The translations under genes and the position numbers were made by a program. The notes below the pieces were generated by a model. That model searched no databases. It worked only from the letters and a program-made list of their open reading frames with translations, and was not told the origin of the DNA. Shown piece by piece: positions 1-6,100 of a stretch of DNA of 48,251 nt. Within the stretch, counting starts at the first letter, position 1. Every line of letters begins with the position of its first letter. Source of the stretch: a virus; IMG/VR virus record IMGVR_UViG_3300030099_006253, positions 1-48,251 of that record; one strand, 5' to 3'.

Positions 1-566
1 AGCTTGCCACCGTAAGTGGTAGAAGGCGAGCCGTTAAGATCGTTGATGACGTTCGACAGGTCGAATCCAAGCGGAGACGCACCTTCAAACTGTGCAGCAC
101 CCATGGAGCTAGGACCATCGAAAGCAGCCCAGTTGGCGTGAGCTTGAGCGATGTTCGTGGTCGCATCACCGGAGAGCGAGCCGATCGCGCTAGTAGTTAT
201 GCCCAGCGGAGTGATGTTGAACTTCGAGTACATCGTCTCTTCGTTGCCATTGCCAGCACGCGAGTTGCCCATGTAGAAGATCTGCGAAACCGGGCCGTCC
301 ATCGTTTGAGTCGCGCCAATCTTGTTAAAGATAAGCTCGGGGTACATACGACGAATCATCGGGAACGCAAACTTCTGGAATGTGCCAAGTTTACCCGTGG
401 TCGTGGCGTGAGGGCTTAAAGCCTCTTCGTTCAGATTTTGCTTTGTGAACTCTTTGGCTTGATTTTCAAAGAGCCGCGCTGTCTGATACGCGATGTGATC
501 ACTCTCGATCCCTTCAAGGAGTGGCTCCCAACGCTTCAGTAATTCATTTCTATCTTGAGCGGTCAT
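1..566 (-). CDS. 23: gp23-like major capsid protein, N-terminal part (cut by window edge)
   Basis: The reverse strand is open from an ATG at 566 to the window edge, giving about 188 residues with no stop. The start MTAQDRNELLKRWEPLLEG matches the T4 gp23 layout, where a short N-terminal helix (LLxKWxPLLEG) precedes 'ARLFENQAKEF' and a 'PMIRRMYPELIFNKIGATQ' segment comparable to T4 'GMVRRAIPNLIAFDICGVQ'. The protein forms the HK97-fold hexamers of the prohead and, in T4, loses its N-terminal segment to the gp21 protease. A GAGG Shine-Dalgarno lies 6 nt before the ATG, and only 2 nt separate it from the end of the scaffold gene. It is visibly richer in G+C than its neighbours, as expected for a very highly expressed gene. 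The C-terminal half lies outside the window. Start and family are secure. Confidence 0.93.
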   Translation of the reverse strand, partial: MTAQDRNELLKRWEPLLEGIESDHIAYQTARLFENQAKEFTKQNLNEEALSPHATTTGKLGTFQKFAFPMIRRMYPELIFNKIGATQTMDGPVSQIFYMGNSRAGNGNEETMYSKFNITPLGITTSAIGSLSGDATTNIAQAHANWAAFDGPSSMGAAQFEGASPLGFDLSNVINDLNGSPSTTYGGK

Positions 567-568
567 AA

Positions 569-1222
569 TTAACCTCTATAACTGTTGAGTTTTTCTAACA
601 CGCCTTGATTGATCCATTCATTACCATGGACAGCGTGGTTTTCATTTAACTTTTCATCAGCTTCCTTCACCTCGAAGTTATCCTCACTGATGACTAGTGC
701 CGTTTCAGAGAGTTTCCTCTCTGCTTTAGTGGATTCTTGAAGACTAACCATTTCATGCTTAATAACTTCAAGGGACTCCTCTAATTTTTGATTCTTATCG
801 TTTGAAATCTTAGATTGACGCTTTAAGCTGACATTCTCCTTTAACAGTTTGTCTACTTGACGCAGAAGAGCTTCGTTTTTCTCTTCTTGCTGCTCACCTA
901 AAGAGGCTAGTGCGTCTAAACCATTGATTTCATCTTGATTAGTGTTTTCTAGAGCAAACATTGAACGAACGGTTTCAAACATTTGAGCGTTACGGAATGT
1001 TTCATTCTCAAGCTCAAGCTCTTTAATGGCCTGTTCTTTTAATTTTTCAATGTTTCCACGAATGAAAGACTGAACCTTCGTAGACAGGTCATTAACTTCT
1101 TCTTCAACGCGCTGATCAATTATAACAGCGACAAGCTCAGACACCTTGCCTAAAGTGTTTTCATCCAAACCTTCAGGTAGATACTCAGCAATTGAATCTA
1201 ATATTTGCGTATTGTTCGACAT
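569..1222 (-). CDS. 22: gp22-like prohead scaffold (core) protein
   Basis: This 217-residue protein is mostly charged alpha-helix and contains a long coiled coil from about residue 40 to 175 (for example EEKNEALLRQVDKLLKEN). T4 gp22 is the main prohead scaffold, of comparable size, and is degraded by gp21 before DNA packaging. The evidence is the helical composition, the Leu-Asp-rich N-terminus and the position directly upstream of the gp23-like gene. GAGG sits 6 nt before the ATG, and a CTAAATA element lies about 18 nt upstream in the 59-nt gap. Sequence identity to T4 gp22 is low, so the assignment rests on synteny plus architecture. Confidence 0.85.
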   Translation of the reverse strand: MSNNTQILDSIAEYLPEGLDENTLGKVSELVAVIIDQRVEEEVNDLSTKVQSFIRGNIEKLKEQAIKELELENETFRNAQMFETVRSMFALENTNQDEINGLDALASLGEQQEEKNEALLRQVDKLLKENVSLKRQSKISNDKNQKLEESLEVIKHEMVSLQESTKAERKLSETALVISEDNFEVKEADEKLNENHAVHGNEWINQGVLEKLNSYRG

Positions 1223-1240
1223 ATAAATCCTCTATGTAGG

Positions 1241-1247
1241 TATTTAG
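1241..1247 (-). promoter_or_regulatory. Candidate late promoter element upstream of gp22/gp23
   Basis: On the minus strand this reads CTAAATA, followed by CCTACATAGAGG and the gp22 start, so a transcript beginning 6-7 nt downstream would still carry the GAGG ribosome site. It resembles the T4 late promoter TATAAATA and recurs as variants at 43088, 33412, 5204 and 37432. It lies in one of the few gaps (1223-1281) in the operon. Confidence 0.45.
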
Positions 1248-1281
1248 GGTATTTGAATTATTTTAATAATAATTATTTTAT

Positions 1282-2133
1282 TTATCCTTGCATTCCGCCT
1301 TTGGGTCTCTTACCCTTAACAAGTCCAAGATTTATCCTTGCTTGTTCCATCTCATCGCTGTCTTCGGGGAAGTCTCGGGCGAGCCTAGCTTGGCGTTCGT
1401 TATCTGCTTTTGTCGGCGGCTTGAAGACGTTGTCTACGCCGACTTCCACAGGTTCCCTACGTTCACCTGCCCCCGTTTTAGTTCCGGCCTCAACTCTCTT
1501 GGCCTTCATCCTTCCAATCTCATCTCTTCTAATAAATTCTTTGTAAGCTTCAAGAACGGCTACACCGAGAACCTCTTTAGATTCTTTTTTGCTTTTCTTT
1601 TTCTTCTTTTTACCACCCGGTTTTACTTTGCCACTGCAAACAGCGGATGCATACATGTTAGCGTAAGCCGAGGGATAAACAGCAAACTTTCTTTTTGCGG
1701 CTGCTTTACCCTTAGGGCACAGTTTCTCTGAAATGATTTGACCAAAGAGTTCTACTGCTTCTGTTTTAGAACTTTTTTTCTTTTTAAATGTAGATACCAT
1801 TGTAGGTTTACCTCCTGGATTGCCTGCTGCTCTCTTGCGTTTAACCGCAGACCTTCTTTGACTCTTACTCATGCCTGCTGCCTTTGCAGCAGGCACACAT
1901 TTTGGATAGCCTTTACGCTTTTCGCCTTTTGAGCGACCACATGGCTTGAAACCTCCACCCTTTTTAGGAGCACCGATATCAACCCATCTTTGAGCAACCC
2001 ATTTACGCAAGTCTTCGTTAACTCTACCCTTTTTCAAAAGGGATCTAATTCTTTTAGCTTGACTGGCATGAAGTTCGACAGCCTTGTCCAACTCCTTTGC
2101 AATCTTATCTAAAACTTTAGACTTGTCGGTCAT
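1282..2133 (-). CDS. Very basic, Cys-containing conserved phage protein between protease and scaffold genes
   Basis: This 283-residue protein is extremely Lys/Arg-rich. An N-terminal helical region (1-45) is followed by 'KWVAQRWVDIG', then 'GGGFKPCGR', 'KGYPKCVPAAKAAGMSKSQR' and 'KRAAGNPGGKP' (46-112, C65 and C79). A second block, 'CPKGKAAAKRKFAVYPSAY' with 'ANMYASAVCSGKVKPGG', spans 139-174 (C139, C166). I recognise both blocks as conserved in many marine phages, without known function. Two Cys pairs separated by basic loops could bind metal or nucleic acid. Near the C-terminus EAYKEFIRRDE (195-205) matches two copies in the protease extension. ATGA overlap with the upstream gene shows coupling. 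Position among head genes suggests a packaged internal head protein; that is inference. Confidence 0.75.
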   Translation of the reverse strand: MTDKSKVLDKIAKELDKAVELHASQAKRIRSLLKKGRVNEDLRKWVAQRWVDIGAPKKGGGFKPCGRSKGEKRKGYPKCVPAAKAAGMSKSQRRSAVKRKRAAGNPGGKPTMVSTFKKKKSSKTEAVELFGQIISEKLCPKGKAAAKRKFAVYPSAYANMYASAVCSGKVKPGGKKKKKKSKKESKEVLGVAVLEAYKEFIRRDEIGRMKAKRVEAGTKTGAGERREPVEVGVDNVFKPPTKADNERQARLARDFPEDSDEMEQARINLGLVKGKRPKGGMQG

Positions 2134-2615
2134 TTCTTAGATTCCTTAGATTTCTTATCCTCATGGCCGTTGGCATTACCATTAGCATCTGATGCATCAG
2201 CAGCACCCTCGGACACTATAGAACGTAAATTTTGCATTAAAGCTGTTGCTACAAGAGTTAACAATGCTGAAGCAACTGATACTTGATCATCAGGAATGGA
2301 GCCTGTGCCAAGCATCGCAATGAAGCCACCGATCAACAAAACAAGAAGTGCAGGCGTTGTGAGAGCGATATTAGTACGAGCTTTCTCACTAGCACTCTGA
2401 GACAGCTTCAGCTTAGTTAATTCAAGTTGAATCTGATCTCTTTTGATTGCACGTTCAGCAGCCTTTTCTTCTCTCTCGCGAGCGACGACAGCTTTGTATT
2501 TTTCACGGGCGGCTCTAGCCTCCTCGCGTTTCATCTTCAATGCTGCTTTTTCGTCTTTCACAATAAATGTCTGCTTTGCGTTGTTGTAATCGTCATAGTC
2601 TTCATGTTTTGACAT
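2130..2615 (-). CDS. Coiled-coil membrane protein of unknown function
   Basis: The first 85 of 161 residues are charged helix rich in Glu, Lys, Ala and Arg (about 20-82), likely a coiled coil. A hydrophobic segment follows at about 86-106 (TPALLVLLIGGFIAMLGTG), then a second moderately hydrophobic stretch at about 115-133 and a polar, Lys-rich tail. It looks like a two-pass or hairpin membrane protein with a cytoplasmic coiled coil. I do not recognise a family. The gene lies inside the head-assembly cluster, with AAGGA 7 nt before its ATG and an ATGA overlap with the next gene. T4 proheads assemble on the inner membrane, so a membrane anchor for prohead initiation is conceivable. Lysis or superinfection roles are equally possible. 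Confidence 0.65.
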   Translation of the reverse strand: MSKHEDYDDYNNAKQTFIVKDEKAALKMKREEARAAREKYKAVVAREREEKAAERAIKRDQIQLELTKLKLSQSASEKARTNIALTTPALLVLLIGGFIAMLGTGSIPDDQVSVASALLTLVATALMQNLRSIVSEGAADASDANGNANGHEDKKSKESKK

Positions 2616-2638
2616 GGTTCATTCCTTGGGTTTAATTG

Positions 2639-3985
2639 TTATTTTTTTGGCTCTGGCTCTGACCCTGTTTGACCTCTAAATTGAGCAATATACCTTGCCC
2701 TCGCCCTGCCTGCTGTTCTGCGAATAGATTTAGCAGTTTGGCGAGCGCCTGCGGTTGGCATATCGGCATCTCTATCCGTCCTATCATCAAAATCTCCGGT
2801 CTTCATCCTCTGTTGCTTATCGATATCATAATCGCTCATCTTGGCCTCATCCTTTCTGATAAGGTTTCTGTAGGCCTGTTCGACGGTTCTTCTCATTCCT
2901 CTGCGTGCTTTGAGTTCAGCGGGAGCGGCTGTTTGCCCTGGTGCTCGACGCGCCTGAGCTATTGCCCTAGCTGCCATACTAGAAGATTGCTTTCCAGGAC
3001 GCTTATTGATATTTGCAGGTGCCATCTCATCTTTTCTAAGAATATTGTTGCAAGCTTCAATAATTTTCTTTCCAAAAATATTGGCTGAGTCTCCAATGAA
3101 TCCCAATTGCTTCGCTGTAAGTTGCTTGGCAAATGGCACCTGCTCGGGCTTCTCGGGCGGCTCGGGCGGCTCGGGTTTCTTGGGTTTCTTGGGCTTTTTA
3201 CCGTTTCCATTTCCGCCATCATTAGTTTGTGTTTGCTCTCCTTCACCCATGGATTGTTTTTTCTTGCCGCCCTTGATGACACCACGACCAATTAAAATAT
3301 CTTTGAAGGTAGTTTTGCCGTCACCGCTGAGATCGGGAAAGTCTTTCTTACCCTTTTTCTTCTTGTCTTTTCTTTTTTTAACAGCTTCTTTAATTTTGTT
3401 CTCTAGGACAGCCATTAAAACTCTATCCTTTTTATGCTGAGACACTATCGCCTGAGCACGTTCGCTGTTCTCTCGCATTGATTCGGTAAGCTCAGGGAAT
3501 GCTCCCTTAGTGGAGGGGTCAGACACTAAATCAAAAGTAATTAACTTGAAATCCTCATTAACAACTTTACCCTTTGTGCTTTCCGATACACTACCAACTC
3601 CCCTGCTAGAGATTCCAATTTTCACACCATCGTTGATTAGTGATTCAACAATTTTGCCATTGGGTGTAGAGAGAATTTCACATTCACCAATCACATCACC
3701 ACTATTGTCTACAGAAAGACCCGTAATAAGATGGGACGCTTGAGAAAGGTGAATGGCATCATTAGCAGGGTGATCTAATGCACCGACTAATGATCTATCT
3801 TTAATTTTTTCTTGAATTGCTTGAACTTGACCCTCTAGAATTTTTCGAGGGTAGACTCTACCATTGTTGTTTTGCTCGTCACACTTTTGGAATCTGCCTC
3901 TAAGCTTCAGCCTTTGAGTGCCGCCGGTAGTGTTTTCGTTAATAACTTCAAGATTATCTAAAAGTGTGTATTCTACGAGTAACAT
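2639..3985 (-). CDS. 21: gp21-like prohead maturation protease with long C-terminal extension
   Basis: The protein has 448 residues from the ATG at 3985, where AAGGA lies 5 nt upstream; an in-frame ATG at 4015 would overlap the previous gene and has no better site. Residues 1-170 follow the T4 gp21 serine protease: N-terminal 'LLVEY', 'NNNGRVYPRKILE' (39-51), 'GALDHP' with the likely catalytic His72, and 'GISSRGVGS' (124-132) with the catalytic Ser. T4 gp21 is about 212 residues. The remaining 250 contain an EF-hand/dockerin-like loop (D218, S220, D222, G223, D229) followed by LIGRGV, a Lys/Pro/Glu-rich linker (262-285), and two copies of a motif, EACNNILRKDE (310-320) and QAYRNLIRKDE (370-380). 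The extension is not needed for catalysis in T4. It may be cleaved off, or serve as core or internal protein. Confidence 0.88.
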   Translation of the reverse strand: MLLVEYTLLDNLEVINENTTGGTQRLKLRGRFQKCDEQNNNGRVYPRKILEGQVQAIQEKIKDRSLVGALDHPANDAIHLSQASHLITGLSVDNSGDVIGECEILSTPNGKIVESLINDGVKIGISSRGVGSVSESTKGKVVNEDFKLITFDLVSDPSTKGAFPELTESMRENSERAQAIVSQHKKDRVLMAVLENKIKEAVKKRKDKKKKGKKDFPDLSGDGKTTFKDILIGRGVIKGGKKKQSMGEGEQTQTNDGGNGNGKKPKKPKKPEPPEPPEKPEQVPFAKQLTAKQLGFIGDSANIFGKKIIEACNNILRKDEMAPANINKRPGKQSSSMAARAIAQARRAPGQTAAPAELKARRGMRRTVEQAYRNLIRKDEAKMSDYDIDKQQRMKTGDFDDRTDRDADMPTAGARQTAKSIRRTAGRARARYIAQFRGQTGSEPEPKK

Positions 3986-3993
3986 AGTTTTCC

Positions 3994-4320
3994 TTATTTT
4001 TGTTTGCGAGACCAATACTTCTCGCTCTTAAACTTACTGCTTTTTTGTTTCCCATGCCTAAGCATGGTCCTTACAGCATATTTTTTAACATCACTAAACT
4101 TTGAGGGTATATTGCCTGGACTAAACCCCTTGGCAGTTCGACCTCCAACCATCTGTTCATTGTCTTTTCCCCACTTTCGTTTAGTGATAACATAAAGTCG
4201 ATCGGCCCCTTCAGTTGAAAATATTTGACCTACATGTCCTTTTGAAAGAGCGTCCGTAATAGACTTGTAAACCTTAACGCGAGACTTGGAGGCCTTTGTT
4301 TTACGGGTAGTTTTTCTCAT
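3994..4320 (-). CDS. Small basic protein of unknown function in the head cluster
   Basis: The product is 108 residues, strongly basic, with Lys/Arg clusters at both ends and a central stretch 'HVGQIFSTEGADRLYVITK' that looks like a small folded beta segment. The start at 4320 is chosen because AGGAG lies 4 nt upstream. An ATG at 4392 is in frame but has no Shine-Dalgarno and would overlap the previous gene. I do not recognise a family. Its place between the gp68-position gene and the protease suggests a head-assembly or DNA-associated internal protein. A basic protein beside acidic core proteins could bind either DNA or the acidic core. Confidence 0.6.
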   Translation of the reverse strand: MRKTTRKTKASKSRVKVYKSITDALSKGHVGQIFSTEGADRLYVITKRKWGKDNEQMVGGRTAKGFSPGNIPSKFSDVKKYAVRTMLRHGKQKSSKFKSEKYWSRKQK

Positions 4321-4360
4321 TTTACTCCTACCCTCCTGAGAACCTTTTGCCTTGGTTGCT

Positions 4361-4777
4361 CTAGTTTCCTTTATTAGGTTTACGAGATCCATATGTACTA
4401 GTCATCATCTTGCCATAAGTTTTAGGCTTAATTTTTTTTTGATTACCTGTGCCTAGGCTCCCAACTGTAGTCATTTCTTGCAATACAGTTTTGGCTTCAG
4501 CAAGAAGATTCTTCAGTCTTTCTACAAGGTTTTGAACTCTTTGCTCAAGCAATTCTGCTTCTTCTAATTGATTAGAATTTTCAACGGCTTCAGGTTCTTT
4601 GCTCTCCTTAAGAGCACCAGCAAAACCAATAATTTTATTTACGTAAGAATCAGGAACTTCAATGGCTTTTAAACCATCGTCGAGAATTGGGTTAGGAACA
4701 GGAACCTCCTTCACGGGAGATGACTGAGCTAAGATACCTTCGGTCAAGGCTAAAAGATCTTTTGTGCTTGCACTCAT
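4361..4777 (-). CDS. Prohead core-type protein in gp68 position
   Basis: This 138-residue, largely helical protein has a strong heptad-like segment at about 70-105 (ELLEQRVQNLVERLKNLLAE), a Pro/Val-rich N-terminal part and a basic Gly/Lys tail. T4 gene 68 encodes a 141-residue prohead core protein between 67 and 21. This gene has the same size and order (acidic gp67-like, this gene, then protease). I cannot see direct sequence similarity to gp68, so the label is positional. GAGG lies 7 nt before the ATG. Confidence 0.6.
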   Translation of the reverse strand: MSASTKDLLALTEGILAQSSPVKEVPVPNPILDDGLKAIEVPDSYVNKIIGFAGALKESKEPEAVENSNQLEEAELLEQRVQNLVERLKNLLAEAKTVLQEMTTVGSLGTGNQKKIKPKTYGKMMTSTYGSRKPNKGN

Positions 4778-4786
4778 CTTTTAACC

Positions 4787-5173
4787 TCAGCCCTTTTTAT
4801 CTTCTTTGTCGTCCTCGTCTTCGTCCTCGTCTTCGTCCTCGTCTTCCTCTTTTTCAGCCTCGTAAAGCTCTTCACCTTCCAGTTCATCAGCTTCATTGAT
4901 AGTTTCAAGAATAAATTCAATGTGCTCTTGGATTCTATCAACACTCAAAGGCTCTTCTAATTGGGACTCGCAAAGAGGGCACTCATGAAGATCATTGGAC
5001 TCGTTGGCCTTCTTGTCCTCATCATCATCATCATTCTTCTTCTTCTTGCCTTTGACATGATCCGCCAATTGCGGAGGAACCTTATCCTCGGTCAAAGTGT
5101 TGGAATTCTGAGAAAGGTTGTTAGCCTCTAAAATTTGATTAATATAATCTTCACTAATATCTACGTAACGCAT
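4787..5173 (-). CDS. gp67-like acidic prohead core protein
   Basis: The 128-residue protein ends in a long Asp/Glu run from about residue 98 to 126, just as T4 gp67 (80 residues) ends in an acidic tail. A middle section has a Lys run followed by Asp/Glu (42-55) and a single CPLC pair (C65, C68) that T4 gp67 lacks. gp67 helps shape the prohead core and is cut by gp21. This gene is the first of the head cluster, preceded by 84 non-coding nt with a promoter-like element, and AGGAG lies 10 nt before the ATG. The tail is encoded by a simple repeat (about 4795-4850), so length may vary between strains. Confidence 0.68.
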   Translation of the reverse strand: MRYVDISEDYINQILEANNLSQNSNTLTEDKVPPQLADHVKGKKKKNDDDDEDKKANESNDLHECPLCESQLEEPLSVDRIQEHIEFILETINEADELEGEELYEAEKEEDEDEDEDEDEDDKEDKKG

Positions 5174-5257
5174 AATGGAAATACTCCTAGTACTAATATA
5201 TGTACTATTTCAGCCTAATATAAAATATTAAAATATTATCCGTCTGGGAGATCATTA
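5174..5257. promoter_or_regulatory. Intergenic region before head cluster with candidate late promoter
   Basis: This 84-nt gap separates the PAAR tip gene from the gp67-like gene. Positions 5204-5213 read CTGAAATAGT on the minus strand, a 10-mer found again before the gp26-like gene at 37432-37441. The element lies 30 nt before the ATG, leaving room for a leader with the AGGAG site. An inverted repeat AGTAC (5189-5193) / GTACT (5202-5206) encloses an AT-only loop. The rest is AT-rich and shows no strong terminator hairpin. Confidence 0.45.
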
Positions 5258-6100
5258 CTAGGGGTCAGTGCTAAGAGCAAACTGAACATCAAAGTTAACA
5301 TCCTTTGCAATGATTGAGCTTGCCTCACCGTAAATAAACCTTACGGAAACTGGTATGCTCCTTACAAATAAGGTGCTTTCACCTGTATTCTCTTGCTCTG
5401 GTGGGATAAATGAGGGTATAAGTGTTATTGCCCCCGCATTGTCAATTGTAAAAGGTCCGCTAATCATTTCAAATCTAACAAAAGGATCTAAAGGTTGCTG
5501 ATATATTGGGGGTGCTGTTGCTGGTATATTCGCGGCCCCTTGAGACTGAATACTTGTATACCGTCTACCTGTAAACTCCTCTTGAAGGGTCACTCTAAAC
5601 CCATTAGATGATTTAGGTTGCAGTGCATCTGGTCTCCAACCGCTCCAGGTTTCTTTAAATGCCGTGGGGCCAAGGCTAGTTCGGACAATACGACCCCTCA
5701 ATACAACATTGTAAGTAACCGAGGTTCCAACGACAACATATCCGACCTGTTCGCCAACGTTTGCACCGGGGTCACCACCCGGAACAACTTGAAGAAAATT
5801 GCCACCTCCGTTTGCATACACAGTTCCCCCAGGTGTTTCAGCAGCATCGCCACAACCCATAGGATCACCGTCTCTTACTATTGGGATACCCCCTGCAAAT
5901 ACAGTGGGACTGCCTTGTATGGCTATCACATCGTGAGTGCTAGGTGGGGTAGTGCAGCCAGGAAGGTGAACAGTTTTGTCACCTTCAACTATAGCGAGAG
6001 CCCCGTCTACATGAACGCTTCCATTCTTCTGACTCACCATGGGAGCGGGAGGCCAACAGTGTCCTTGCGTAAAATCTCCTACTTTAGCTATTAAAGGCAT
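5258..6100 (-). CDS. PAAR-domain spike-tip protein with C-terminal extension
   Basis: Residues 1-105 have the PAAR pattern: repeated Gly-turn hairpins with Asp/His/Cys metal-ligand candidates ('GDFTQGHCWPP', 'VHVDGALAIVEGDKTVHLPGC', 'THDVIAIQGSPTVFAGGIP', 'IVRDGDPMGCGD'). PAAR proteins, including T4 gp5.4, cap the central spike of contractile tails with a metal-stabilised sharp tip. Residues about 106-280 form a beta-rich extension not found in gp5.4. It contains 'NVVLRGRIVRTS' (131-142), which is close to a segment of the fibre encoded at 39074-41383. GGAG lies 7 nt before the ATG, and the start overlaps the upstream stop (TAATG). This is the last gene of the tail operon. Confidence 0.88.
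   Translation of the reverse strand: MPLIAKVGDFTQGHCWPPAPMVSQKNGSVHVDGALAIVEGDKTVHLPGCTTPPSTHDVIAIQGSPTVFAGGIPIVRDGDPMGCGDAAETPGGTVYANGGGNFLQVVPGGDPGANVGEQVGYVVVGTSVTYNVVLRGRIVRTSLGPTAFKETWSGWRPDALQPKSSNGFRVTLQEEFTGRRYTSIQSQGAANIPATAPPIYQQPLDPFVRFEMISGPFTIDNAGAITLIPSFIPPEQENTGESTLFVRSIPVSVRFIYGEASSIIAKDVNFDVQFALSTDP

Noticed and set aside
138-419. 93-aa plus-strand ORF near the left edge
   Set aside because: It is antisense to the clearly coding gp23-like frame, which runs through to the window edge.
1288-1731. 147-aa plus-strand ORF with Phe-rich stretches
   Set aside because: It is antisense to the basic Lys-rich protein. Phe runs are the mirror image of AAA/AAG lysine codons, and it has no ribosome site.
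3006-3440. 144-aa plus-strand ORF rich in Gly, Leu and Phe
   Set aside because: It is antisense to the protease extension and produced by its Lys/Pro/Glu repeats, with no independent support.
4795-4850. GTCCTC/GTCTTC simple repeat
   Set aside because: It is explained by the Asp/Glu tail of the gp67-like protein. It may vary in length but is not a separate element.
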